From: CAINVV01 sp963663675
Lineage (GTDB): Bacteria > Bacteroidota > Bacteroidia > Bacteroidales > Prolixibacteraceae
Direction of reading: 5' to 3'
DNA length: 64,000 nt
NCBI GenBank assembly: GCA_963663675.1
Contig: OY760498.1
Coordinates: forward strand, 1,860,001-1,924,000
The position numbers and the translations under genes are program-made. The notes beneath the pieces were generated by a model, which was given only the letters and a program-made list of their open reading frames with translations, searched no databases and was not told where the DNA came from. Shown piece after piece: positions 1-8,420 of the stretch; the stretch's first letter is position 1; each line of letters begins with the position of its first letter.

Positions 1-1240
1 TCATGCCCTGGAAACCTAAAATATATTCCGATTTCGTATCGGACGGCAAATACAGTTTTGTTTCGTAGGTTAAGGTTGACAGGTTCATTTGTATCTCGTA
101 ATAATTAACTTCACCAAAGTGTATGAGTTCCGTATTCTGATAAGCCGAGTTTACGTCAAGTTTCATTTTTCCAAGGTAAATCTTGTTTTGAGATGAGAGC
201 AGATCGGTATTTAACTGCTGGTAGAATATTTCATTTTTACGGCCTCGTTCGGAAATTTCTATAATTGCTTCTTCTTCAACAAGTCCAAGTTTTTGTTGGT
301 TATGGTCATAAAATAATTTAAATGTTCCGGCCTTCCCGGCATATCCGGCATTCGCTTTTACCGAATATTCGTTGAATCGTGAATTTGGAGCAAAATCGCC
401 ACTTCCCTGCAAAAAATCGGCATTTGTTTTTTGGCCTATACGAATTCCGCCAAAGATGTTTTTTGATGTGCCTTTTATTCCTAAATTATTGGTCATACCG
501 AGTGTGTTGGAGAATAGCTGCATATTGTAGTCGCCAGCTATACAACCAACAGGTGCAGGTTTTTCTTTGATGAAATTGATTACTCCTCCAATTGCATCAG
601 AACCATATAATAACGAGGCTGGTCCTTTAATGATCTCAACATCATCTATACCAAATTCGTCAATTCCAAGAGGATGATGACTTGAATATTGGTAATTTTC
701 GAAACGGACTCCATTGTTGAGAACCAGCACATCGTTCATTGACAGCCCTCTTATTACAGGTTTTGAAACACCGCTGCCTTTTGAAATCATATCAACGCCG
801 GGCACCCTTGTCAGAACTTCTGCAAAATTTGGGGTTTGTTTATTGTTTAATGGATTTAGTCTGAGAACATCAATCTTTACGGCGTTTTCGTGTTGCGAGG
901 ATACTGTACCACCGGTTACCACAACCTCCTGTGATTCTATAACTGCTTCGGAAAGCGATATATCTAATTTGTTAGGACCTTTCTGAAGGATGACAGTTCT
1001 AATCTCAACATTATAACCTATATAGGAAAATTGTATTTTCAGTTTGTCTGCCGGAAGGTTTTCGATGCTATAATCACCGTCTTTGGTAGATACAGTGCCT
1101 TTGTTTTGTTCAGGTAGAAATACGGTAGCTCCTGCAAGCGGATGGCCGTATTGATCTGTCACCCTGCCCTGAATAAGGGTTTGGGCAATAGTTATATGGC
1201 CTGATAAACCCATCAGTAGCGTAATTAAAATACTTTTCAT
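1..1240 (-). CDS. TonB-dependent outer-membrane receptor, N-terminal part (cut by window edge)
   Basis: An open frame runs without a stop from an ATG at 1240 to the left edge, giving about 413 residues of a longer protein. It starts with a signal peptide ending near AQT, then a carboxypeptidase-regulatory-like beta-sandwich (GRVTDQYGHPLAGATVFLPE), then a TonB plug domain with motifs such as VVVTGGTVSS, RVPGVDMISKGSGVSKPVIR and DDVEIIKGPASLLYGSDAIG. The beta-barrel begins after that and continues outside the window. Family knowledge: such receptors take up metal chelates, vitamins or other ligands with energy from TonB. It is not of the SusC type, because no SusD follows within view and the plug resembles siderophore/metal receptors. 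The small His/Cys-rich gene just upstream hints at metal uptake or efflux, which is inference. Confidence 0.9.
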   Translation of the reverse strand, partial: MKSILITLLMGLSGHITIAQTLIQGRVTDQYGHPLAGATVFLPEQNKGTVSTKDGDYSIENLPADKLKIQFSYIGYNVEIRTVILQKGPNKLDISLSEAVIESQEVVVTGGTVSSQHENAVKIDVLRLNPLNNKQTPNFAEVLTRVPGVDMISKGSGVSKPVIRGLSMNDVLVLNNGVRFENYQYSSHHPLGIDEFGIDDVEIIKGPASLLYGSDAIGGVINFIKEKPAPVGCIAGDYNMQLFSNTLGMTNNLGIKGTSKNIFGGIRIGQKTNADFLQGSGDFAPNSRFNEYSVKANAGYAGKAGTFKLFYDHNQQKLGLVEEEAIIEISERGRKNEIFYQQLNTDLLSSQNKIYLGKMKLDVNSAYQNTELIHFGEVNYYEIQMNLSTLTYETKLYLPSDTKSEYILGFQGM

Positions 1241-1286
1241 TTTGTTACTGGTAATGAATATTCTTCAATGATTTAAAGCAAAAGTT

Positions 1287-1589
1287 TTATATAAAATCAT
1301 TTGCCCGGGGAGGACCGCGTAACAAAAATGTATGAGAACAAGGTTTTTCAACAAAAACAGTATTATAAGAACAGGTAAACCTCCTAAAAATCTCTTTTGC
1401 AGATATTTGAAAATATTTGTGCGCAGATGTAAAGTTTGAAAAATGAAACTTACAAATGGGACATTTTTCATGACAGACACTAAAATGCCTGCCGTTTTTC
1501 ACAGTGCAGTCAAAACTGTGTTCATGCCTGTGGATTGTTTGAATTACCAAAGGAGATAAAAATATCCAAAGCAGGAATAGACGTAACAC
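1287..1589 (-). CDS. Small exported His/Cys-rich protein upstream of TonB receptor
   Basis: A 100-residue protein with a hydrophobic N-terminus (LRLFLLWIFLSPLVIQ), a cluster of possible metal ligands (HRHEHSFDC, then CHEKCPICKFHF) and a C-terminal RGPP motif. Small proteins with this layout, HxH near the start, a CxxC and a terminal R(G/A)PP, are familiar upstream of TonB-dependent receptors in Bacteroidota and recall DUF2946. It lies 46 bp upstream of the receptor on the same strand, so the two are probably co-transcribed. Likely a periplasmic or membrane-attached metal-binding accessory. The metal and the exact role cannot be read from sequence. Confidence 0.65.
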   Translation of the reverse strand: MLRLFLLWIFLSPLVIQTIHRHEHSFDCTVKNGRHFSVCHEKCPICKFHFSNFTSAHKYFQISAKEIFRRFTCSYNTVFVEKPCSHTFLLRGPPRANDFI

Positions 1590-1708
1590 CGGTATTTAAT
1601 TTTTCTCAATTAATAATGATTGCCGGTGACAATAATATAGAATAATCTCCGTATTTCAAACCCTTACAAAGAGGATACAATTTGAAATTTTTCAATGGTC
1701 TCCTTAAT

Positions 1709-3403
1709 TTACTTTTCCCTTTTGTAAGGCCAGGCCATAATGCCGCCTTCCAGTACCTTCACATTCTTGTAGCCATTTGCCTGAAGGATTAATGCCGCTT
1801 CATAGCCCCGCAATGATATTTTGCACCAGGTTATTATTTCGATATTCTTATCTGTCGGCATTTCATCCATGCGCTTACGGAGTTGGCCCAAAGGAATAAG
1901 TTTTTCGCCAATGCCGAGCCGCATTAGTTCATACTCGTCAGGGTTGCGGACATCCAATAAAACATTAGGTTCTTTGGTTTTGAGTTTCTCCCTGAGCTGT
2001 TCGGATGATATTCCTGTAAAGCGACCTCTTAACTTGTTTTGCATGATATGGGCAGTGGCAATACTGTGGTCGATAGCCAGGGAATAAGGTGGTGCATATG
2101 GCAGGTCGGCATTAACCATATCCTCAACAGTCAGTTGGCCTTTTATAGCCATTGCCCAGATGGCAACCTGTTTGCTAACATCACCAGGACCAAGAACTTG
2201 CGCTCCAAGGATCCTCCCATCCAGTTTATCTGCAACCAGTTTGGTAATTAACAACTGACCTTGCATAAATCCGGGCTTGTCGAGACTGGCATTTACTACT
2301 GTTTCAATATTGGTAATCCCTGCTTTCTGGCAATTCTTCTTTGATAATCCGGTTGCTCCAACTCCATAATCGAAAACCTTACAGATTCCGGTTTGAATTG
2401 TTCCGGGAAATTTTGCTACATTTCCATCAATAACATTTTCGCCCGCAACACGCCCCTGCAAATTGGCCAAATCGCCAAAAGGGGCATGAACAGGATAACC
2501 AGTAATAAGATTGGGAATTTCAATGCAGTCTCCAACGGCATAAATATCAGGGTCGGCGGTTTGCAGGTATTCGTTGACAACCATTCCACCGCTCGTACCT
2601 ATTGGCAAACCCGCTTCATTGGCCAGTTTGGTATTGGGTATAACACCTATTGCAATGACAGCCAGTTCACAGGGGATTTCAGTCCCATTTTGAAGTTTAA
2701 CTGCAACAAGATTGCCGTTTTCACCCAAAAAAGCAGCCACACCATTTTCCAAAATTACATTGGCTTTGGTCATCACGTATTTTTCAACGAGTTTGGCCAT
2801 TTTCTTATCAAGAAATGTTAGCAACTGAGGCAACAATTCGATGAGTGTTATTTCTATACCGGCCAAATGTAATGCTTCACAGGTTTCGATGCCAATTAGT
2901 CCGCCGCCAATGACTACCGCTTTCCTGATAATTCCTTCGTTCCTCACTTTTCGCAGATAATCTGCATCAGGTAAGGACTGCAAGGTTGTTACCCCACTTA
3001 ACTCAATACCTGAAATCTGGGGTTTACGGGGAGTTGAGCCGGTAGCAAGAATCAACTTATCGTATTCGGCAGAACCTTTCATTCCAGAGATTAAATCAGT
3101 AAATTGTATAATTTTGCTTTTTCGGTCAATGGAAGTTACTTCGGTATTAACCCTGGTGTTAATTTTTTTGGCATTCCAAAAGAATTTTGAGTCGCGGACC
3201 ACTCCGGCCGGAGAGCATAAAAGTTGATTGCGGTCATCAAAGAACCCTCCAATATAGTATGGATACCCACAAGAAGCCATCGACAGGTCGGAGGCTTTCT
3301 GGAAAATAGTAATTTCGGCATCTTCATCCATTCGGCGTGCTTTCGAGGCTGCTTTTGGCCCTGCCGCCGAACCACCAATCACGATAATTCGTTTTGTGCT
3401 CAT
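1709..3403 (-). CDS. CoA-disulfide/persulfide reductase with C-terminal rhodanese domain
   Basis: A 564-residue flavoprotein of the CoADR-Rhd (Npsr-like) type. The N-terminal FAD dinucleotide-binding motif is VIGGSAAGPKAA (residues 8-19). The single active-site cysteine sits in SMASCGYPYYIGG (C45), the signature of CoA-disulfide reductases. A second nucleotide-binding motif (VVIGGGLIGIE) binds NAD(P)H, and the flavin-binding C-motif is DIYAVGDC. The last ~100 residues are a rhodanese domain (LLDVRNPDEYE) with its cysteine retained at about C527 (WCKISLRGYE). Characterised relatives reduce CoA persulfide, polysulfide or CoA disulfide with NAD(P)H in the cytoplasm. It is first in a minus-strand neighbourhood of thiol and Fe-S proteins, which supports a persulfide role. 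Confidence 0.88.
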   Translation of the reverse strand: MSTKRIIVIGGSAAGPKAASKARRMDEDAEITIFQKASDLSMASCGYPYYIGGFFDDRNQLLCSPAGVVRDSKFFWNAKKINTRVNTEVTSIDRKSKIIQFTDLISGMKGSAEYDKLILATGSTPRKPQISGIELSGVTTLQSLPDADYLRKVRNEGIIRKAVVIGGGLIGIETCEALHLAGIEITLIELLPQLLTFLDKKMAKLVEKYVMTKANVILENGVAAFLGENGNLVAVKLQNGTEIPCELAVIAIGVIPNTKLANEAGLPIGTSGGMVVNEYLQTADPDIYAVGDCIEIPNLITGYPVHAPFGDLANLQGRVAGENVIDGNVAKFPGTIQTGICKVFDYGVGATGLSKKNCQKAGITNIETVVNASLDKPGFMQGQLLITKLVADKLDGRILGAQVLGPGDVSKQVAIWAMAIKGQLTVEDMVNADLPYAPPYSLAIDHSIATAHIMQNKLRGRFTGISSEQLREKLKTKEPNVLLDVRNPDEYELMRLGIGEKLIPLGQLRKRMDEMPTDKNIEIITWCKISLRGYEAALILQANGYKNVKVLEGGIMAWPYKREK

Positions 3404-3413
3404 ATTATTGTCT

Positions 3414-3860
3414 TTACTTTGTGTTAATATTTAACAATTCATACAATAGTCCAGTAACATACCCAACAACCTCCCTGCAAATAATTCTGTGGTGTCTTCG
3501 CTCAGCGATATCTGTTTCTGAAACAAATTTTTTGAGTAATTCGGAACAATTGCTTGTACCATAATTTTTTTGCACCAGTTGATTTAACTCTCTCACTTTC
3601 TTATATGCCGTTAATTTTGTTTCGATGTCCTTAGGGTCAGTATTACCGTATTTAAGGCCCAGTACCATAAACCCTCCGGTTACTGCACCACATTTCTCCC
3701 GCAACCTCCCCATTCCTCCGCCAAATGTTGAAGCAATGAGTTTTGCAGTTGTTTCATTGAGTTCGAACTGACTGGCAAAAGTCAGTAAAACCGACTGAGA
3801 ACATGCATAACCTTTATCGAAAAATGTAATGGCTGTATCTATCGTTTCTTGTTTTGACAT
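3414..3860 (-). CDS. C_GCAxxG_C_C family putative redox protein
   Basis: About 148 residues with the family's spaced cysteines: C20 in GYACSQS, the CGAVTGG core after FGGGMGRLREK (C57), a cysteine in NCSELL and one in IICREVV. Members are thought to be redox-active or metal-binding proteins and none is well characterised. The start at 3860 (MSKQET) is preferred because it leaves the upstream thioesterase stop at 3868 free; an ATG at 3875 would add five residues and overlap it. It ends 10 bp before the CoA-disulfide reductase start, so it probably shares a transcript with it. The function is unknown beyond likely thiol chemistry. Confidence 0.8.
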   Translation of the reverse strand: MSKQETIDTAITFFDKGYACSQSVLLTFASQFELNETTAKLIASTFGGGMGRLREKCGAVTGGFMVLGLKYGNTDPKDIETKLTAYKKVRELNQLVQKNYGTSNCSELLKKFVSETDIAERRHHRIICREVVGYVTGLLYELLNINTK

Positions 3861-3867
3861 GGTTTTT

Positions 3868-4293
3868 TTAACCATATACCTGTTCCTGTTTACTGTTTGT
3901 TTCTATCGCCTGAAGTACAAAATCCGGAGCTGTACATGGTTTCCAGTTCTCCCTGCGAACAAATGCCAATTCCGTTTCGGCTTCATTTATCAATTCATCC
4001 TGTTCGTTGTAGAGTTTATAGGTAAACCAAATCCGTACCCCTTTCATGGCTTTTAAGGTTGTTTTTACTTTTAGCAAGGCATCGTAATTGGCAGTTTTAA
4101 TAAACCTGAAAGTCATTCGGATAACGGGAAGCATATAACCTGCTTCTTCAACCGAATGATATGAAATGCCAATACTTCGAAACAATTCCCATCGGGCTGT
4201 TTCATAATATCTTGCGTAATTTGAATGATGAACAGTTCCCATTTTATCCGTATCAGGGTACATCACTCTGAAAGTATATTCGTGCGCTAACAT
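3868..4293 (-). CDS. Acyl-CoA thioesterase, hotdog fold (4HBT/YbgC-like)
   Basis: A 141-residue single hotdog domain. The N-terminal signature YPDTDKMGTVHHSNYARYYE (residues 12-31) matches the 4-hydroxybenzoyl-CoA thioesterase/YbgC family, with the catalytic aspartate in the DTD segment. The rest, with MTFRFIKTANYDALLKVKT and YNEQDELINEAETELAF, fits the expected strands. It probably hydrolyses an acyl-CoA in the cytoplasm; the substrate is not predictable. It overlaps the preceding Mrp gene by 7 bp and is followed closely by the C_GCAxxG gene, so translation may be coupled. Its association with CoA-disulfide reductase suggests a CoA thiol theme, which is inference. Confidence 0.85.
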   Translation of the reverse strand: MLAHEYTFRVMYPDTDKMGTVHHSNYARYYETARWELFRSIGISYHSVEEAGYMLPVIRMTFRFIKTANYDALLKVKTTLKAMKGVRIWFTYKLYNEQDELINEAETELAFVRRENWKPCTAPDFVLQAIETNSKQEQVYG

Positions 4294-5111
4294 TCTGAAT
4301 ATTCTCTTTTAATACTTAACAGGTGGTCGGTTATTCGGTCAAATCCGGCTTTTACTTCACTATCCTTAAATAGTTCACCAGGTTTTCCGTTATCACAAAT
4401 AGTGCTTATGGTTTCGTTCACAGGAATTTGTGCGATCAATGGGATATTGAAGAATTCTGACAAAAGCTCCCCGCCGCCCTGTCCAAATAGAAAATACTTT
4501 TCTTCAGGATGCCTGGTTGGGGTAAACCAGGCCATATTTTCAATGATCCCCAGTACCGGAACACCAATGACTTCATCTTGCAACATGCCAATAGCTTTTT
4601 GAACATCGGCAATCGCCATCAATTGAGGTGTTGTAACCACAAAAGCCCCGTCAATGAAAAACTCCTGGAGGAGGGTAATATGTATATCCCCTGTTCCGGG
4701 TGGGGTATCTACTATCAAATAATCCAACTCACCCCAATCCGTTTCGGTGAGGAGTTGCTTCAGCACATTTGAAACCATTGGACCTCTCCAGATAGCTGCC
4801 TGCTCCGGCTCGAAAAAGAAGCCAATCGACATAATTTTGATCCCGAACCTGACATAAGGCTCCATGACTTGCTTCCCGTTTTTTGCCGACAATACAGGAC
4901 GTCCGGCCTCCTGCAGATTCATTAAAGTCGGAACGGAAGGCCCAAAGATATCCGCATCAAATAATCCAACTGAATTGCCTTCTGCTGCCAGCGCCATAGC
5001 TATTCCTGCCGCAACAGTTGATTTGCCTACTCCTCCTTTGCCTGATGCAACCAAAATAATTTTTTTTATGTTTGGTAGCTTAATTCTGGGAATTAGATGT
5101 TTCTGATCCAT
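4287..5111 (-). CDS. Mrp/NBP35-type P-loop ATPase (Fe-S carrier family)
   Basis: A 274-residue ATPase of the Mrp/ApbC/NBP35 group. The deviant Walker A motif is SGKGGVGKST (residues 23-32), the switch region is GLFDADIFGPSVP, and Walker B is LIVDTPPGTGD. It lacks the N-terminal DUF59/MIP18 domain found on many bacterial Mrp proteins. It also lacks the C-terminal CxxC pair that bridges an Fe-S cluster in the dimer: the position after ENMAWF reads TPTRHPEEKYF. That loss is common in Bacteroidota Mrp proteins as I recall them, so the cluster-carrier role is uncertain. In Desulfovibrio an Mrp-like protein belongs to the orange protein complex with MinD ATPases and NifX-fold proteins, the same set found here. 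Confidence 0.88.
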   Translation of the reverse strand: MDQKHLIPRIKLPNIKKIILVASGKGGVGKSTVAAGIAMALAAEGNSVGLFDADIFGPSVPTLMNLQEAGRPVLSAKNGKQVMEPYVRFGIKIMSIGFFFEPEQAAIWRGPMVSNVLKQLLTETDWGELDYLIVDTPPGTGDIHITLLQEFFIDGAFVVTTPQLMAIADVQKAIGMLQDEVIGVPVLGIIENMAWFTPTRHPEEKYFLFGQGGGELLSEFFNIPLIAQIPVNETISTICDNGKPGELFKDSEVKAGFDRITDHLLSIKREYSEC

Positions 5112-5283
5112 AATGTATTGTTTATAATGTTTTTTAATTAACCTATCCGGGTATTTTAGGTCTCAATACCTCTTCATTAATGCCGGGAAAGTTCGGGCGG
5201 ACTTCTGAAAAGCTAACACCATAATATTTTCTCGGGATTGGTTTAATTTATTTTATGAGTGAATCTAACATATTCAAACCCTG

Positions 5284-6159
5284 TTATGTTTTATATTTTA
5301 TGAGTGCGTCGTAAATGGAAATAATTTTTTTGCTGGTTTCTGATTCCGGCCTCCACTCAATGATGCTTTGGCAGTTGATCATTGCTTCAACAATTTGTGG
5401 ATCGAAAGCAATCTTGCCAATTACCGGAATTCTGTTTTCACTGCACCATCTTTCAATCTTGTTGGAAACATGCTCATTAAGATCGTATTTATTGATCACA
5501 ACAGAAGTATTTACTTTGAAATTAGCCGTAATTTCCAGGATACGTTTCATGTCATGAAATCCGGAATTGGTTGGTTCTGTAACTACAATGGCTTTGTTTG
5601 TACCAGTGACAGAGGAGATAGAAGGACACCCAATGCCCGGTGGACCGTCAATAAGGATGGTGTCAAAACCGGTTTCATGAGCTATTTTTCTGGCATTTTC
5701 ACGCACCACGTTCACCAGTTTGCCTGAGTTATCCTCTCCGGGGGAAAGACGGGCATGTACCATTTGTCCATATCTGTAATTACCTATGAACCAACGACTT
5801 TTGTCGGATGGGATCATGTGGATGGAATTAGAAGGGCAAATTCTTGAACACAAATTGCACCCATCACAAGATATTTCAGAAATGGAAACCTGGTCATTTT
5901 GCCTGGAAATGGCTTCGAACCGGCAATAGGTCATACACTGCCCGCAATTGTTGCAAGTACTGTAATCAATGATGGCTTTATGACCTGTGATAAATTTTTC
6001 AATGCGATAATTTTCAGGTTGCAGTATAAGGTGGAGGTTACTACCATCGACATCGCAATCGGCGACAATCGTGTTTTTGCTGATGGTGGCCAATGCGACA
6101 CATAAGCTTGTTTTTCCCGTACCCCCCTTACCGCTTAGAATAACTATTTCGTCTAACAC
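5284..6159 (-). CDS. MinD-type ATPase with inserted 2x[4Fe-4S] ferredoxin domain (copy 1)
   Basis: A 291-residue protein. The P-loop SGKGGTGKTS (residues 9-18) is followed by two inserted [4Fe-4S] motifs with cysteines at 69/72/75/79 and 98/101/104/108, then the rest of the MinD fold with Walker B ILIDGPPGIGCP. This is the COG1149 type found in anaerobes. It overlaps the next copy by 7 bp and has the same length, so the pair is a tandem duplication or heterodimer. Relatives in the Desulfovibrio ORP complex interact with the Mo-Cu orange protein and affect septum placement. The specific partner here is unknown; neighbouring NifX-fold proteins are the obvious candidates. Confidence 0.88.
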   Translation of the reverse strand: MLDEIVILSGKGGTGKTSLCVALATISKNTIVADCDVDGSNLHLILQPENYRIEKFITGHKAIIDYSTCNNCGQCMTYCRFEAISRQNDQVSISEISCDGCNLCSRICPSNSIHMIPSDKSRWFIGNYRYGQMVHARLSPGEDNSGKLVNVVRENARKIAHETGFDTILIDGPPGIGCPSISSVTGTNKAIVVTEPTNSGFHDMKRILEITANFKVNTSVVINKYDLNEHVSNKIERWCSENRIPVIGKIAFDPQIVEAMINCQSIIEWRPESETSKKIISIYDALIKYKT

Positions 6160-7028
6160 TTTGCTAACTTTTCAATTGTTTCTAACAATGCTCTAAACTG
6201 GTGTTGATAACTGGGTATCTCCCGCACCAACAACAGTCCTTCAGAATAGATTCGGGCAATCTCCCTGTCAAATGGAATTTCCATTATCATGGGTATTTCA
6301 TTATTAGTTAGCCAGTTATAAACCTCCTGATTACCCAATCCTGAACGGTTTATAATAACTCCGAAACGTTTTTTGAGCCGCTGCAAGGTCTCGACCGAAA
6401 GTTTCAGGTCGTTTAATCCAAATGGAGTTGGTTCAGTCACCAAAACAACAAAATCGGCATGTTCAACCGTGGCAATAAATGGACAGGAAATCCCTGGTGG
6501 AGCATCAAATATTGCCAGGTACCTGTCATTAACGTCTTTAATTGCCCTTTTGATGACCTGAACAGGTGAATAAACCCCGATATCAGCGCACGCTTCTATG
6601 ATTTCAGCATGGCCGTTTAGGTACGTCGATTTGACTGTTCCCAAATGTTTCTCCGTTTCGGTTATTGCCCCGAACTTGCAAGCCACGGAACATGCCCCGC
6701 AATCATGGCATAAATCCTCAACAACCTTGATAAAGTGGTTAGCGGGAAGGTATACAATGGCATTGTAATTGCAGTACGAAAAGCATTTGCCACAAAAAGT
6801 GCAATGTTCAGGATTAATTACCGGTATGTTCTGGGTGACTGACTTGCTTAATAAAATTTCGCCTGAAATGAATTCAGCCACATTGGGTTCTTCTGCATCA
6901 CAATCCACCAACGTTACCGGGATGCCAGCTTTTTGAATTGTCCAAAACAGATTCGTCGAAACCAGCGTTTTACCTGTTCCGCCTTTCCCACTGGCAATTG
7001 CTATTTTCAGGTTTGAATGATCAGTCAT
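6153..7028 (-). CDS. MinD-type ATPase with inserted 2x[4Fe-4S] ferredoxin domain (copy 2)
   Basis: Paralogue of the gene just downstream, also 291 residues. Walker A is SGKGGTGKTL (13-22), cluster cysteines are at 76/79/82/86 and 107/110/113/117, and Walker B is IFDAPPGISCP. All eight cluster ligands and the nucleotide motifs are intact in both copies, so neither looks degenerate. Its start overlaps the end of the CGGC gene by 8 bp, which makes CGGC, copy 2 and copy 1 a tightly packed operon read leftward. Likely an ATP-driven, redox-gated assembly or transfer factor for a metal-sulfur cofactor (inference from ORP homology). Confidence 0.88.
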   Translation of the reverse strand: MTDHSNLKIAIASGKGGTGKTLVSTNLFWTIQKAGIPVTLVDCDAEEPNVAEFISGEILLSKSVTQNIPVINPEHCTFCGKCFSYCNYNAIVYLPANHFIKVVEDLCHDCGACSVACKFGAITETEKHLGTVKSTYLNGHAEIIEACADIGVYSPVQVIKRAIKDVNDRYLAIFDAPPGISCPFIATVEHADFVVLVTEPTPFGLNDLKLSVETLQRLKKRFGVIINRSGLGNQEVYNWLTNNEIPMIMEIPFDREIARIYSEGLLLVREIPSYQHQFRALLETIEKLAKC

Positions 7029-7464
7029 AATTCAGGCGGGTTGGCTCGTCAGAAAGCGTTGGTAAAATAGCTTCTTTCAGAAACTCAGAATTCCATGTAA
7101 TTAGATTGCTGTGCGTAATAAAATATTTCTGAGGGATGGGATGTGTCCCAAGAACAACCTTCATACCATACTTTTCAGGAATAAACTTCCTGAAATGTTC
7201 CAAATAAGGGCAGGGAGGATAACCAACTAAAAATCCGGTGGCAAAATGGACATGAGTCACGCCATTTTTCTTCATTTCTTCGGGGGCATATTCGATGTTC
7301 CCTCCCGGGCATCCACCACAGGTAGTAAATGCTGTTAATTCAATCTCTTTGTTTTCGTACAATGAGAATGCCCCTTCACGGTTATGAAAAGCACGGAAGC
7401 ATTTTCCTGCGGCACAACTTCGGTAGCGATCGCAAATAATGATTCCTATTTTAATTTCTGACAC
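7021..7464 (-). CDS. CGGC domain-containing protein
   Basis: A 147-residue protein with the family-defining CGGC tetrad at residues 49-52 (FTTCGGCPGGN), an N-terminal CDRYRSCAAGKC and a later GYPPCPYL. CGGC proteins are small, cysteine-rich and mostly from anaerobes; a metal-binding role has been proposed but no reaction is assigned. It leads the operon with the two ferredoxin-MinD ATPases and overlaps the first by 8 bp. The ~290 bp upstream would hold its promoter. Given the neighbours, a cluster-binding scaffold or sensor is plausible, but this is context only. Confidence 0.82.
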   Translation of the reverse strand: MSEIKIGIIICDRYRSCAAGKCFRAFHNREGAFSLYENKEIELTAFTTCGGCPGGNIEYAPEEMKKNGVTHVHFATGFLVGYPPCPYLEHFRKFIPEKYGMKVVLGTHPIPQKYFITHSNLITWNSEFLKEAILPTLSDEPTRLNYD

Positions 7465-7758
7465 GATATTTTTTTTTGAATAATTTTCTTGTCTTGAGTA
7501 CCAAATAGGAATTAATAAAGATTGGTAGTAAAGTCACAATTGTCGTTCGTGCAAGGCACTTCCAAAGACCCTTTTACTAATTGGGCGCCAATTCAAATAT
7601 TGGTAACAGATTAAAAGCATCCTCAATATGCATCAAATTAGATAAAGTGCTAACTTTCTCATATGTAATGATTTTAGTTTGTTTAATATCTGTATTTAAT
7701 GTTTAGCCCAAATATTTTGGCAGGCATAGCATACAACAATTACCTTACACCAATCAGG

Positions 7759-8121
7759 TCATTGATGGCAATTGTGATTGCCGTCGTGGTTGCAGTAGTT
7801 AGCAGTCAGGATAAGTTTGTTTTCAATAAAATCGCTGACCAGTTCTCTGGCTGCTTTTGTTGGTGCACCAACAAAAGCATTGATATTTTGCTGATTGAAC
7901 AAATCAATCGCTTTTTGACCCATGCCTCCGCCAATCACATCGGTTACTCCAAACTCCGCAACCCAACGCGGATATAAACCCGGAATATGTTCGGGCGGTG
8001 TTATTTCTTTAATGTCGGTAATTTTATTATTTACTACCTCTACAATTGCAAATTGTTGGCAATGCCCAAAATGGGCACATAATACACCGTTTTCCAACGG
8101 AATCGCTATTCGTTTGTTCAT
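7759..8121 (-). CDS. NifX-fold (NifB/NifX family) cofactor-binding protein, copy 1
   Basis: A 120-residue member of the dinitrogenase iron-molybdenum cofactor biosynthesis family (PF02579). It shows the conserved start KRIAIPLENGVLCAHFGHCQQF, the central GGGMGQKAIDLFNQQNINAF and a short His/Cys-containing tail (NYCNHDGNHNCHQ). Relatives bind metal-sulfur clusters, including NifX/NafY with FeMo-co precursors and ORP with a Mo-Cu cluster. No nitrogenase genes are present in the window, so an ORP-like or metal-sulfur trafficking role is more likely than nitrogen fixation. It is last in the operon that starts at 8932, separated from the DUF5320-like gene by a hairpin. Confidence 0.87.
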   Translation of the reverse strand: MNKRIAIPLENGVLCAHFGHCQQFAIVEVVNNKITDIKEITPPEHIPGLYPRWVAEFGVTDVIGGGMGQKAIDLFNQQNINAFVGAPTKAARELVSDFIENKLILTANYCNHDGNHNCHQ

Positions 8122-8150
8122 CTGTTTTTTTAATTTAAAATTTATTAAAA

Positions 8151-8172
8151 GGAGGGTGTTATAATACCCTCC
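8151..8172. terminator. Hairpin between DUF5320-like gene and NifX-fold gene
   Basis: GGAGGGTGTTATAATACCCTCC is a near-perfect 22-bp inverted repeat with one mismatched pair. Read on the minus strand it follows the DUF5320-like stop at 8181 and is followed by TTTTAAT, so it could work as a weak terminator or attenuator, or as a processing/stability hairpin inside the operon. The next gene starts 30 bp further on, which favours partial read-through. Confidence 0.55.
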
Positions 8173-8180
8173 CGATTATT

Positions 8181-8393
8181 TTAATTGCCGCCCCTGAATC
8201 GGTTTTGCCTCCCCAATCCCCGACCAGGTCCACCCTGCCCACGCCCCAGGCCCTGGCCGGTTGTCAGGGATGAGTTTCTGTTCTGTAAAACTTCTTCGTC
8301 ACTTTTCCCCTTGTTCCCGGGATGGCAACGACCGAGTCTTTTGCCTGACATTGGTCCTTCTCCTTGAGGGCCCTTTCTGTTAAATCCTGGCAT
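8181..8393 (-). CDS. DUF5320-like small Gly/Arg-rich protein, copy 1
   Basis: A 70-residue protein starting MPGFNRKGPQGEGPMSGKRL, the signature of DUF5320 proteins (MPGxDxxGPxGxGPxTGxxxGxC), with one cysteine in LGRCHPGN and a Gly/Arg-rich tail. These tiny proteins occur beside NifX-fold and ferredoxin-MinD genes in anaerobes; their role is unknown. A strong Shine-Dalgarno sequence, AAAGGAGG on the minus strand at about 8398-8405, precedes the start, which is unusual in this window and supports translation. Confidence 0.8.
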   Translation of the reverse strand: MPGFNRKGPQGEGPMSGKRLGRCHPGNKGKSDEEVLQNRNSSLTTGQGLGRGQGGPGRGLGRQNRFRGGN

Positions 8394-8420
8394 AATAACC
8401 TCCTTTTAAAATGATTAATA

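Noticed and set aside
5470..5477. ATGCTCAT half-site of the palindromic operator
   Set aside because: Inside the coding region of a MinD-type ATPase with no second half; an 8-mer match is expected by chance.
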